A stretch of 64,000 nt of DNA from Occultella glacieicola (GTDB lineage: Bacteria > Actinomycetota > Actinomycetes > Actinomycetales > Beutenbergiaceae), in the NCBI RefSeq assembly GCF_004353825.1, contig NZ_SMNA01000015.1:62001-126000 (forward strand), given 5' to 3'. Shown piece by piece: positions 17,701 to 27,149 of this stretch (position 1 is its first letter; each line of letters starts with the position of its first letter). The position numbers and the translations under genes are program-made. A model generated the notes under the pieces. That model made no database searches and was not told the origin of the DNA. It saw only the letters and a list, made by a program, of their open reading frames with translations.

Positions 17701-18812
17701 GCATCGGGGCCGTTGCCGAGCAGCTCGACCAGGTTGTGGATGGCGTCCGTGAGTGAGGTGTCGTAGACGTTCTGCCGGTAGCTGGAGTAGGCGTACTCGC
17801 CGCGAGCGAGGTCGGTGTAGGCGTCATGGAGCGCGGTGGGCAGCGCGCACACCCCGAGGGCATGGCCGCGCTTCTCGCCGGCCGCCATCGGGGTCCGGCG
17901 GCCCACCTGCGGGGCGTAGGCGGAGGGCACCACGTCGAGGGAGTCGTTGCGCAGGCTCAGGCCGAACGGCTGCCGGTCCGCGCCGAGTGCCCGCTCGTGC
18001 TCGAACGCGAGGACCTCGGCAGGGATAAAGACGCCGAGCGTGGCGACCTGAGCGCCGAGTGTGCGCTGGGTCAGGGTCATCGGGGCGAACATCTCCCACG
18101 CGGACTTGGGTGCGTAGTCGTTATGGACCACCCGCGCGTGCTGCAGGGCTCCGCAGAGCACCTCGTCCACGCCGGCCAGGTCGGTGACGTCGAAACTCTG
18201 GTAGCCGACCAGGAAGTCGTCGTCGCGCAGCGCCTCGAGCGTGTACTGGAGTTCGGGGTTGTCACCATCGAGGGACCAGCGCAGCACGAGGTCGAACACG
18301 CCCTCGGCGGCCGCGTGCAGCTCCACCGTGCGCTCGCCGACCTGGGTGCAGGAGTCGAACGCCACCCAGTGCGTCTCGAGGGCGTCGTAGATGTAGAGGG
18401 AGTCGCCCTCGGTGGCGCCGGTGAAGACGACCCACTGCTCGTCGAAACGGCCCGCCTCGGTGGTCACGGGCACCCAGGCGCCGCCGACGGCGATCTCCAG
18501 GTCCCGGACCACGGTGCGGCCGCCGTCCCAGACCGCGTCCGAGAAGGTGACGCGGTGCCGCGGCCCCGTGAGCGTGGTGATCGGGGTGACGGTCAGGTTC
18601 GGCTTGTCCACCCGGCGCAGCGCGTCTGCGGGCAGCGGCGGCGCCGTCGTGTCGCGGGGACGCGGCCCGCGGGAGGCAGCCTGGGCGGGATCGGCAAGGG
18701 CGCCGACGACCGGAGGAAGAACAGCCGCGGTCAGGAGCAGCCGCACGGCGTTCCTGCGGCTCATTCCATCAGAAGAGCCATTGATGATCTGCATACTCGA
18801 CGTCGAGTTCAT
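14772..18812 (-). CDS. Very large Tat-exported multidomain protein, probably polysaccharide-active, unassigned
   Basis: 1346 residues. A twin-arginine signal (SRRNAVRLLLTAAVLPP, Arg19-Arg20) leads to a mature part beginning near AQAAS. Visible layout: a beta-rich region (about 60-330), a long helix-rich region (about 360-860) with repeated W/Y/H-rich motifs such as PSHSGWWSRAKGFID, GESSFGYGYSRYWSDL and GVYFHHAPGQLALALDYL that resembles an alpha/alpha-toroid sugar enzyme, two Ig/NEW3-like domains (about 1020-1180), and a C-terminal golvesin-like carbohydrate-binding domain (about 1230-1340) of the type found on xanthan lyases. No catalytic family is recognised. The ATG at 18812 is chosen because a TTGACA/TTGAAT promoter ends six bases before it (leaderless); ATG 18764, directly before SRRN, is the alternative. 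Shared -35 region with the PL8 gene suggests a joint role in breaking down an acidic polysaccharide. Confidence 0.75.
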   Translation of the reverse strand: MNSTSSMQIINGSSDGMSRRNAVRLLLTAAVLPPVVGALADPAQAASRGPRPRDTTAPPLPADALRRVDKPNLTVTPITTLTGPRHRVTFSDAVWDGGRTVVRDLEIAVGGAWVPVTTEAGRFDEQWVVFTGATEGDSLYIYDALETHWVAFDSCTQVGERTVELHAAAEGVFDLVLRWSLDGDNPELQYTLEALRDDDFLVGYQSFDVTDLAGVDEVLCGALQHARVVHNDYAPKSAWEMFAPMTLTQRTLGAQVATLGVFIPAEVLAFEHERALGADRQPFGLSLRNDSLDVVPSAYAPQVGRRTPMAAGEKRGHALGVCALPTALHDAYTDLARGEYAYSSYRQNVYDTSLTDAIHNLVELLGNGPDADDSVDFVPSHSGWWSRAKGFIDVENDDAVRTAVAAVLLSAHYLTTPVGSEAGTDLYTRRARDMIEYHLSRTGTGFTPIKGSDVYGDVNLYRLGGIPFDAVTLNAIDQLTRRQNGGVHARGLELALANKQGGHRSPFAVALAAHELTGDPSWLRQARLIAEAYVHDDIETPYTTNNGESSFGYGYSRYWSDLVLLYELTGEDVFLAGAHLEARRFVTQTQLRPVPGGDVTVGEGPTVLQQYDWAPSALPDYPATDVSPEEVPAWTVSTNGLTFEQLSTLKVGDSTTPNPGGGFVLNPCWAGSLLRLAHYTGDELLGDIAENLVVGRFGNYPGYYSRQHQAAPMRPDFPLTGPVGVSGVYFHHAPGQLALALDYLFSEHFVRSNGAVDYPRAFEANFVYFKFSTYGHRPGTFYGEDGVWPYFPKGLIEVDNPLVNWLAGVGNDSLYVSLTNSSAQAQTVRIDVANALTGLGASGVRRNAVEIVTPDGARRSRTAVAGQVVLQVPPKGIASVVIRDVAIAAPWQREPGGVDRGLASHHSEDTDPDSDFGLTRGTLLVRPDAAGYDAYVYIDTEEAATLRYRIGDGPSQETPPKAYPNEWTIGVDDLAATFSYQVLTASVTTDEVTLHVPPAVAGVATGAVGGEIGGPTSATAGDTVDLSVTVRNGRDAALAALVVTPTVPDGWTLTPVDAPTDVPAGGTASASYTLTVSAGASLGAHPLTAVASWTGGTADLEPAQLTVRDGRAVLSLRVTPEVLQAPGEAAQFTATIMNAGGAPASGPLDLAGQTGWQITDRQAQVTVAPGEVYTHTWDVVSPTSASYGSAYQFRVRWDTVHTAIVRARIRDAGLVIHNELQAPAYTETGAWLRSSLTGWNGIRSRYSAPETVGGTATWMPDLPASGTYEVAVWYPSNAETTDSAAYVVTHAGGVDEVVISQRSAANNWRPLGTYDFASGIAGNVTLEVRNTAFHRTSAVRFLPIEP

Positions 18813-18818
18813 ATAGTG

Positions 18819-18847
18819 ATTCAACGAACCATCAGTCCCGGTGTCAA
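18819..18847 (-). promoter_or_regulatory. Promoter of the large exported protein gene
   Basis: TTGACA (complement of 18842-18847), 17-base spacer, TTGAAT (complement of 18819-18824), then six bases to the ATG at 18812. The run TTGACACCGG is identical to that of the PL8 promoter. A perfect 14-bp palindrome, ACTCGACGTCGAGT at 18795-18808, lies just inside the coding start and could be an operator. Confidence 0.65.
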
Positions 18848-18965
18848 GGGTTCTTCGTGAGTCATCCCAGGGGTCGGACGCACTGCTCGCCCGGGGTCCC
18901 GACCCGACGGTGGCGTCCGGGCGGGCGACGGCGGACAATGGTCACCTCGACGAGGTGGCGAGCCG

Positions 18966-20887
<1,922 letters not shown>

Positions 20888-20892
20888 TCCCG

Positions 20893-21615
20893 GTGGCCAC
20901 GACCACCCGCACCGTGGCCCTGGAGATCGCGATCACCGGGGTCCAGGGCGCCCGCGCCGCACTCGACGGGGGCGCGGACCGGGTCGAACTGTGCAGCGGA
21001 CTCGAGGTGGGCGGGCTGACGCCGAGCCTCGGCCTCGTGGACGCCGTGGTCGCCACCGGTATCGACGTGCACGTGCTGGTTCGCCCCCGCCCGGGTGGGT
21101 TCGTGTTCACCGCCACCGAGGTGGAGGTCATGGTCCGCGACCTGGAGCACCTCGTGGACGCGGGCGTGGCCGGCGTGGTGATCGGGGCGCTCACGCCCGA
21201 CGGCGGTCTCGACCGGCACGCCGTCAAGTCGCTGGTGCGCGCGGCCGAGGGGCGCGACGTCACGTTCCACAGGGCCCTGGACGTGGTCGCCGATCGTCCC
21301 CGTGCTCTCGGCGAGCTCGCCGATCTCGGCGTCCGTCGGGTGCTCACGTCCGGCGGCACCGCGCGGGCCGTCGACGGCCTCGCGGTCCTGGCCGACCTCG
21401 CCAGGGCGGCGTTCGGCCGGATCGAGGTGATGGCCGGCGGCCGCGTGGACCCCGAGCACATCCCGTTGCTGCTCGAGTCCGGGGTGGACGCGGTGCATCT
21501 GTCCGCCCGAGTGCCCCGTGAGGACGCCGGGGCCTCCGGGCCGGGTGGTGGCCCGGCCGCCTACTCGGTCGCGGACCCGGTGATGATCGCGCACGCGGCG
21601 GCTGCTCTGACATGA
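20893..21615 (+). CDS. cutC: CutC-family TIM-barrel protein
   Basis: 240-residue CutC protein. Marks are LEIAITGVQGARAALDGGADRVELCSGLEVGGLTPS at the N-terminus (quoted in part as VELCSGLEVGGLTPS), VLVRPRPGGFVF, GVVIGALTPDG, VTFHRALDVV and VLTSGGTARAVDG. The family is named for copper homeostasis in Escherichia coli, but no copper ligands are conserved clearly and its reaction is unknown. Here the GTG start at 20893 follows gdhA by five bases, and its stop overlaps the start of an N-acetylglucosamine-kinase-like gene (ATGA). This sugar-kinase pairing argues for a role in carbohydrate metabolism rather than copper handling. Confidence 0.9.
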   Translation: MATTTRTVALEIAITGVQGARAALDGGADRVELCSGLEVGGLTPSLGLVDAVVATGIDVHVLVRPRPGGFVFTATEVEVMVRDLEHLVDAGVAGVVIGALTPDGGLDRHAVKSLVRAAEGRDVTFHRALDVVADRPRALGELADLGVRRVLTSGGTARAVDGLAVLADLARAAFGRIEVMAGGRVDPEHIPLLLESGVDAVHLSARVPREDAGASGPGGGPAAYSVADPVMIAHAAAALT

Positions 21616-22628
21616 GGGCAGCAGGCCCCGGAGCGTTCGTCATCGCCGTGGACGCCGGCGGCACCCACACGAGGGTGGGCTGTTTCGGCCCGGATGGCGC
21701 GGTCCTCTCGACCGCCGTCGGGCCGGGAGGGAGCCCGCTGCACAACGACGATGCCGCGGCGAACGTGTCCCGGGCGCTGACGGCGGCTCTGGGATCGGCC
21801 GGCCTCGAACCCCGCGACACACTCGCCCTCGCCGTGGGGACCTCGGGGATCAGCCGCGCCGGCTCCAACCAGGGCGACGGCGTGAATGACTGGGCTGGGG
21901 AGTACTACGACCTGCCGGGCCTGACCTGCCCGCGGATCATCGTCAACGATGCCGTGATCGCGCACCGCGGAGCCCTGGCCGGCGGCCCGGGAATCGTCGT
22001 CGTCGCCGGGACCGGATCGATGATCCTGGCGATCACCGAGGATGGTACCGAGATCGAGAGCGGACAGTTCGAGCACTACGCGGGCGGTGCGCGGCACCTG
22101 GTCCACGACGTGATGCACCGACTCCTCAGCGAGACCGATCCGCTCGAGGCCGACCCACTCGCGGCCGACCCGCTCGTACAGCAGGTCCTGGAGTACTGGC
22201 GAGCCGCCGACGTGTCCGACCTGCGCCGGATCGTCCTGGAACTCGGCAACGTCGACCGGAACGTCCGCAAGCGCCGCTACGGCGACCTCGCACCCACTGT
22301 CACCGCGGCCGCGGATGAGTCTGCGCTGGCCGACGCCGCGCTGCGCTCGCTCGCGTCGAAGACCGCCGACGGCGTTGCCGTGCTGGCGCCGTCGATCGGG
22401 ACACGGCCGGTGCCGGTGGCCGTCTCCGGCTCGCTGGCCGGCGATCCGGCGTTCGTCAGCCGTCTCGGCGACGCCCTGAGCGCCGCCCGAGGGGTGCCGA
22501 CCCGTCTCGTTGCCTCGGTCATGGATCCCCTGGGTGGCGCCGCCCTGATCGCCTACGAACTCGCCGGGATCGACGCGAGCCGCCAGCTCGGCGAGCGACT
22601 GGCTACGGCCCTGGCGTTCTCCGGATAG
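21612..22628 (+). CDS. BadF/BadG-type ATPase, N-acetylglucosamine kinase-like
   Basis: 338-residue ASKHA-fold protein. Phosphate 1 motif is AVDAGGTHTRVG, the connect region NDAVIAHRGAL, phosphate 2 motif VVAGTGSMILAI, and the adenosine motif region is near VAVSGSLAG. It belongs to the group that includes N-acetylglucosamine kinases of the mammalian NAGK type, so amino-sugar phosphorylation in the cytoplasm is the likely job. An insert at about residues 170-190 repeats DPLEADPLAADPL. The start ATG overlaps the cutC stop (ATGA), which indicates coupled translation. A hairpin follows at 22662-22687. Confidence 0.82.
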   Translation: MRAAGPGAFVIAVDAGGTHTRVGCFGPDGAVLSTAVGPGGSPLHNDDAAANVSRALTAALGSAGLEPRDTLALAVGTSGISRAGSNQGDGVNDWAGEYYDLPGLTCPRIIVNDAVIAHRGALAGGPGIVVVAGTGSMILAITEDGTEIESGQFEHYAGGARHLVHDVMHRLLSETDPLEADPLAADPLVQQVLEYWRAADVSDLRRIVLELGNVDRNVRKRRYGDLAPTVTAAADESALADAALRSLASKTADGVAVLAPSIGTRPVPVAVSGSLAGDPAFVSRLGDALSAARGVPTRLVASVMDPLGGAALIAYELAGIDASRQLGERLATALAFSG

Positions 22629-22661
22629 CCGAGTCGGACCACCCGTCGTTCAGGTGATTCG

Positions 22662-22687
22662 GCCGGGGCCGTTCACTGCGGCCCGGC
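22662..22687 (+). terminator. Hairpin after kinase gene
   Basis: GCCGGGGCCG and CGGCCCGGC pair with a single bulged base around a 7-base loop, 34 bases after the kinase stop. It separates the gdhA-cutC-kinase unit from the phosphodiesterase gene. No T-run. Confidence 0.5.
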
Positions 22688-22791
22688 TCGTTCGTGGTGT
22701 CCGTGCTCCGGTGCTTGTCTCACCGCTTCGATCGCTGCGACCGCGCTCCGGAATGTCATGCGAACATATAGCCCTCACGACTGGAGAAATC

Positions 22792-23655
22792 ATGAAGGTC
22801 TATGCCCATCGCGGTGCATCGCTCGAGCATCCCGAGAATACTCTCGCAGCGTTCACGCGTGCCGTTGAGCTGGGTGCGGAAGGAATCGAGCTCGACTGTT
22901 ACAAGGCGAAGGACGGCACCGTCGTCGTCATTCATGACAACACTCTCGACCGCACCACGAACGTGACCGGAGCGGTGAAAGAATGGACCGCTGCAGAACT
23001 CCGCGACGTCGATGCCGGCAATGGCGAGCACGTCCCCACGCTCAAGGAGGTGCTGACGTTGGTCGCGGGCAAGATCCGGGTCAACGTCGAGGTCAACGAC
23101 CCGACTGCCGTCGAGGGCGTCATCGAGGTCACCGGCAGCATCGACGGCCTCGATTGGTTCGCCTCGTCCGCGCAGTGGGAGGTCCTGGCCGAGCTCCGCG
23201 AGCGTGCCGGTGCCGACGTCTACCCCCTGACGATCGGCACCGCGGAGAATGCCGCTGCGATGATGTCGCGCCAGCACGACCAGATGACCGAGGAGCAGGT
23301 CACGAACCTGCGCGCGTGGGCACGCCAGTGGCCGGAGGCGGTCGGGTTCGCGAAGGAGATCGGTGCCGCCGGGCTGTCGATCTACGAGGTTGGCCTCACG
23401 CCCGGGATCGTCGCCGCCATCCACAAGGCCGGCCTCGAGGTGTGGGCCTGGACGATCAACGATCCGGCCCGCGCTGACGAGCTCGCCGCGATGGGGGTCG
23501 ACGCCGTCTGCACCGACGCACCCGCCGAACTGATCGCAGCGCGTGAGGTCGCTCCAGGGGGGCCGCCGGCTGATCGACCTCGTGCACACCTGCACGAACG
23601 CCCTGCCCGGCTCGACCGGGCAGAGCGTCCGTGGCGGATGCCGACCAGCACCTAG
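22792..23655 (+). CDS. Glycerophosphodiester phosphodiesterase family protein
   Basis: 287-residue cytoplasmic TIM barrel of the GDPD family, which splits glycerophosphodiesters to glycerol 3-phosphate and an alcohol. Catalytic and metal residues are in place: His6 and Arg7 in YAHRGAS, Glu33 and Asp35 in GIELDCY, and His48 in VVIHD; TINDPARADELAAMGVDAVCTD closes the barrel. No signal peptide. ATG 22792 has GGAG five bases upstream. The last 30 residues are proline/arginine rich and overlap a strong hairpin, so they may be poorly conserved. It runs tail to tail into a Ugp-like importer, and the two stops overlap in CTAG. The pair suggests uptake and cleavage of a glycerophospho- or other sugar phosphodiester. 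Confidence 0.85.
   Translation: MKVYAHRGASLEHPENTLAAFTRAVELGAEGIELDCYKAKDGTVVVIHDNTLDRTTNVTGAVKEWTAAELRDVDAGNGEHVPTLKEVLTLVAGKIRVNVEVNDPTAVEGVIEVTGSIDGLDWFASSAQWEVLAELRERAGADVYPLTIGTAENAAAMMSRQHDQMTEEQVTNLRAWARQWPEAVGFAKEIGAAGLSIYEVGLTPGIVAAIHKAGLEVWAWTINDPARADELAAMGVDAVCTDAPAELIAAREVAPGGPPADRPRAHLHERPARLDRAERPWRMPTST
23598..23628. terminator. Bidirectional hairpin at convergent gene ends
   Basis: 13-bp stem with one mismatch (core CTGCCCGG / CCGGGCAG) and a 5-base loop, located within the last codons of the phosphodiesterase gene and 24 bases beyond the stop of the convergent solute-binding protein gene. Suited to stop transcription from both sides. Confidence 0.6.
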
Positions 23656-25034
23656 AGGTAGGGCTCGACGTTCTGCTCGAAGGCCCGCTGGAACTCGCTC
23701 GTGAGCGACGGGAACACGTCCTCGGCGTTCTCGCCGGACAGGATGATCCGTTCGAAGTGCTCCGTGATCAGCAGGTCACCGCCGGGGAGCAGTGCCCGGG
23801 CGTAGTCCTGCACCTGCGTGATCGCGAGCTGGTCGATCGGGATCTGGCGGTCCGGGACCTCCTCGATCCCGGCCTTCATCGTGTCCGTCTCCAGAGCGGC
23901 GCCGCGGGTGGGCACGTAGCCGGTCCCGATGGAGAACCGTGCGCTGTTCTCCGGCGTTGTGAGGTGCTGGAGCAGCATCCCGCCGGCGAGCTGCTTCTCC
24001 GGTGTGGTGGCTGAGATCGCCAGGCCATTCCCCCCGGTCGGGACACGTGGGGCGTCGGCCGGCACGGTCCCGCCCGGCATGAACGCCACACCGAGACTCG
24101 GCAGCAGTTCGCGGTAGCTGGTGATGCCGCCGGTGGAGCCGAGGATCGACCCGTACAGGCCGGAGGTGAACTCGGCGGCCAGGTCGACCCCCACCTTCGA
24201 CCAGGCGTCGGGTCCGTTGAAGGCATCGCGGTAGAAGTTCCCGACCCAGAGCGCCTCCTCGCTGTCGAGGGTCCACTCCCACTCGTTCGAGTAGCGGGCC
24301 CCGTGCGCCCACAGCACGTTCTGGGCGATCCATGCGGTGCCCGACGGGCCGGGCGCGGCCCATCCCATCGGCGCGCCGCCGGCCGGGACCACCGACGCCA
24401 GCTGGGGGCTCCACTCCTGGAACTCGGTCCAGGTCTCGGGGCCACGGTCCGGCAGGCCCGCCGCCTCCCAGAGGTCGGTGTTGTAGTAGAACATCGGCGT
24501 CGAGCGGCCGTATGGCACGGCCCAGTGATGGCCGTCGAACTCGTAGTCGTCGTAGAGCGCACCCTGGAAGTCGTCGACGTCGACCTCCAGGTATGCGAGC
24601 AGATCGTCGACCGCCATCGTGCTGCCGGTCAACAGGTACTGGAACCAGAACACGTCCGACGCCTGGGCGACGTCGGGCTGCTCGGAGGTGCCGAGCGAGG
24701 CGCGGAAGTTCTGTGCGAGCTCCTCGTACGAGCCGCCACCAGAGACGGCGTTGACGGCGATGCCGGTCGCTTCGGTGAACTCCTCCAGGAGTGCGACCTC
24801 CACGTCGCCGCCCCACGGCAGTGCCATGAACGTGATCTCATCGGCGGGCTCGATCGAGGCCCAGTCGACGCCGGCGGAGGTCTCGCTCGCGCCGTCGTCG
24901 GGGCCACCGACGGTAGGGCCGGAGCACGCTGCCAACAGCCCACCCCCGAGGCCGAGGCCGCCGAGTTGCAGGACGTTCCGACGCGAAGGCCGACCGAGAC
25001 GGCCGAGGGCGATGAGTTCGTTGCTTGTACGCAT
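23652..25034 (-). CDS. Solute-binding lipoprotein of a Ugp-like ABC importer
   Basis: 460-residue family 1 solute-binding protein. SRRNVLQLGG combined with the lipobox LAAC (Cys37) indicates a lipoprotein exported perhaps through Tat. The mature part shows PYGRSTPMFYYNTDLWEAAGLP and WTEFQEWSPQL, typical of carbohydrate and glycerol-phosphate binders. ATG 25034 has AAGGAG nine bases upstream. The two permease genes precede it on the same strand. Substrate is unknown; the neighbouring phosphodiesterase makes a glycerophospho-compound or phospho-sugar possible, but family 1 binders for plain oligosaccharides look the same. Confidence 0.88.
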   Translation of the reverse strand: MRTSNELIALGRLGRPSRRNVLQLGGLGLGGGLLAACSGPTVGGPDDGASETSAGVDWASIEPADEITFMALPWGGDVEVALLEEFTEATGIAVNAVSGGGSYEELAQNFRASLGTSEQPDVAQASDVFWFQYLLTGSTMAVDDLLAYLEVDVDDFQGALYDDYEFDGHHWAVPYGRSTPMFYYNTDLWEAAGLPDRGPETWTEFQEWSPQLASVVPAGGAPMGWAAPGPSGTAWIAQNVLWAHGARYSNEWEWTLDSEEALWVGNFYRDAFNGPDAWSKVGVDLAAEFTSGLYGSILGSTGGITSYRELLPSLGVAFMPGGTVPADAPRVPTGGNGLAISATTPEKQLAGGMLLQHLTTPENSARFSIGTGYVPTRGAALETDTMKAGIEEVPDRQIPIDQLAITQVQDYARALLPGGDLLITEHFERIILSGENAEDVFPSLTSEFQRAFEQNVEPYL

Positions 25035-25093
25035 GCGCGACTGCTCCTTCAGGATGGTGGGACAGGGGATGGGACAGGGTGAAGCCGGATGGC

Positions 25094-26011
25094 TCACCCG
25101 GTGACTGCGCCGGTGGTGAGGCCGGCTACGAGGCGCCGCTGGACGAACAGGAAGATGACGAGCATCGGGACGGTGACGACGGTGGTGGCGGCCAGCAGCA
25201 CGCCCCAGTTCTGGACCCCCTCGAGGTCCTGCAGGTGGGTGAGGCCGACCGGAAGGGTCATCAGTTCGGGGGTTCTGGCGATCAGGCTCGGCCAGAGGTA
25301 CTCGTTCCACTCACTGACGATCGTGACCAGGGTGACGGCGGCGATCGTGGGTGCGGAGATCGGGACGACGATCTGGAACAGACGGCGCAGGTGACTTGCG
25401 CCGTCGAGTTCTGCCGCCTCGGTGAGCGAATGCGGAAGCTGCATGAACTGCTGCCGGAAGAGGAAAGTTCCGAACGCGCTTGCGAGACCGGGCACGATGA
25501 TCCCCGCATAGGTGTTGGTCCAGTCCAGTCCCGCCACCAGCACGTAGTTCGGGATGATCGTGATCTGGCCAGGGATCAGTAGCGTGAACAGCAGCACCGT
25601 GAATGCGATCTTCTTGAAGGGCACCTCCACGAACACCAGGGCGTAGGCGCAGCCCAGCCCCAGCAACACCTTGAACAAGGTGCTGACCGCCGTGATGGCG
25701 ACGCTGTTGGCGATCATGCGTGGCAGCGGGATCGAGTTGGCGACCGCGACGAAGTTGTCGAGGTCCCACGACGAGGGCAGCAGCTGCAACGGCAGGGTGC
25801 TGATCTCCGAGTTGGTCTTGAAGCTCGCCAGCACCATCCAGATCAGCGGAAACGCCATGACCAGGGTGCCGAGCAGCAACATGACGTACAGGCCGGCGTC
25901 GAGCAGGACCGAGCCCGGCCCGCGCCGGCGCCGACGATGCCGGCCGATCGCGGGGTCTGTGGCGGTGGGGGCCGGGGTGGCCCCGCGCCGCTGGGTCAGT
26001 GCATTGGTCAC
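25094..26011 (-). CDS. ABC importer permease (UgpE/MalG type)
   Basis: 305-residue permease with six membrane helices after a basic N-terminus ([12 protein letters not shown]). The EAA loop that touches the ATPase reads EAAELDGASHLRRLFQIVVP. Its ATG overlaps the stop of the partner permease (ATGA), so the two are made together. The binding-protein gene follows after 59 bases. No ATPase gene is present in the island, so a shared MsmK/UgpC-type ATPase encoded elsewhere is expected. Confidence 0.9.
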   Translation of the reverse strand: MTNALTQRRGATPAPTATDPAIGRHRRRRRGPGSVLLDAGLYVMLLLGTLVMAFPLIWMVLASFKTNSEISTLPLQLLPSSWDLDNFVAVANSIPLPRMIANSVAITAVSTLFKVLLGLGCAYALVFVEVPFKKIAFTVLLFTLLIPGQITIIPNYVLVAGLDWTNTYAGIIVPGLASAFGTFLFRQQFMQLPHSLTEAAELDGASHLRRLFQIVVPISAPTIAAVTLVTIVSEWNEYLWPSLIARTPELMTLPVGLTHLQDLEGVQNWGVLLAATTVVTVPMLVIFLFVQRRLVAGLTTGAVTG

Positions 26012-26943
26012 TGGTAATGCACCCGCCTTTCGACGAACTTCATCTGGATGACCGTGATGACGAGGAGCAGCACGAACAGCACCGTGGCGACCGCAGATCC
26101 GTAGCCGGCACGGCCGATCTGGAAGCCCTCGACATAGACCTGGAACATCAGAGTCTTCGTCGAGCCGAGCGGGCCGCCGTTCGTCATCGCACGGATCAGG
26201 TCGAAGGACTGCAGTGCGCTCAGGGTCAGCGTGATGAGCAGGAAGAACGTGATCGGGCCGAGCAGCGGCAGCGTGATCCGGGAGAACGTCCGCAGGGTTC
26301 CGGCGCCGTCGAGAGCGGCCGCGTCACGCAGGTCCTGCGGTACCGACTGCAGGCCGGCCAGGTAGATCAGCGCCACATATCCGACGTGCTTCCAGAGGGT
26401 GACGACGATGATCATCAACAGAGGCCACGGTTGCTGCGTGAACCACTCCGGCGAGGCGACGTCGAACCAGCCCAGCACGATCGCCAGCAGCCCGATGTTC
26501 GGGTTGAAGATGTAGATCCACAGGAACCCGACGGCGATTCCGGACAGCACGTACGGTGCGAACGTCACGGTGCGGACGATCCCGCGGCCCGCCAGCTTGC
26601 GGTTGAGCGCGAGTGCGAGGGCAAGGCCTCCCGCCATCCCGCCGGCGACCGTGCACAGGGCGTAGAGCAGCGTGGTCAGCAGCACCCGCGGCGTCTCGGG
26701 GTCGTTGAACCACTCGGCGTAGTTCCCCAGGCCGACGAACTGCGCCATCTGGGAGCCGAGGTTCCAGTTCAGCAGCGAGTAGTAGAAGCTCAGGAACATT
26801 GGCCGATAGGTGAACACCATCAGCACGAGATAGTTCGGGCCGGCCAGCAGCAGGAAGATCCCGATGTTGCGCCGGAGCTTCTTTCTACGTGCCGTCGCCC
26901 GCCGTGTCTCTGGTACGGCGATGCCCAAAGTAGGAGAACCCAT
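26008..26943 (-). CDS. ABC importer permease (UgpA/MalF type)
   Basis: 311-residue permease with six helices. The EAA loop reads DAAALDGAGTLRTFSRITLPLLGP. A basic stretch (RRATARRKKLRRN) precedes helix 1. It is the first gene of the importer operon. No ribosome site stands before the ATG at 26943, and TTGACA (complement of 26969-26974) lies upstream without a clear -10, so the start is probable rather than certain; a Met in the FTYRPMF region is far too late to be an alternative. Confidence 0.88.
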   Translation of the reverse strand: MGSPTLGIAVPETRRATARRKKLRRNIGIFLLLAGPNYLVLMVFTYRPMFLSFYYSLLNWNLGSQMAQFVGLGNYAEWFNDPETPRVLLTTLLYALCTVAGGMAGGLALALALNRKLAGRGIVRTVTFAPYVLSGIAVGFLWIYIFNPNIGLLAIVLGWFDVASPEWFTQQPWPLLMIIVVTLWKHVGYVALIYLAGLQSVPQDLRDAAALDGAGTLRTFSRITLPLLGPITFFLLITLTLSALQSFDLIRAMTNGGPLGSTKTLMFQVYVEGFQIGRAGYGSAVATVLFVLLLVITVIQMKFVERRVHYQ

Positions 26944-27149
26944 ATGGAAAGCGATCCGATCGGGTGGGTGTCAAGGTGTGGACGATCCTCATAAATGAAA
27001 CACGTGGCGCGAAGGACGTGCCCCAGAAAAGGTGCACGCATGGGCGGACCGACGACCTCCAACAATGCGCACGTCGAAACAATCGCATCTCATGGTGTCC
27101 CGATGCGCAATCGCATCACAACAACCGGCTCACCACATTTCGACTCCTT
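26944..27149 (-). promoter_or_regulatory. Importer promoter region with repeated AATCGCATC sites
   Basis: 206-base gap before the importer operon. AATCGCATC occurs twice (27081-27089 and 27109-27117), and the second copy forms the inverted repeat GATGCG-CAAT-CGCATC (27102-27117). TTGACA (minus strand, 26969-26974) begins TTGACACC like the PL8 and large-protein promoters. These are candidate operator and promoter sites; the cognate regulator is not known, the nearby ROK protein being one option. Confidence 0.45.

Noticed and set aside
22629-22791. Unusual AT-rich patch before the phosphodiesterase gene as sign of transfer
   Set aside because: Only a short stretch (ACATATAG, GAGAAATC) is AT-rich, as expected for a promoter and ribosome site; the gene itself has normal composition.
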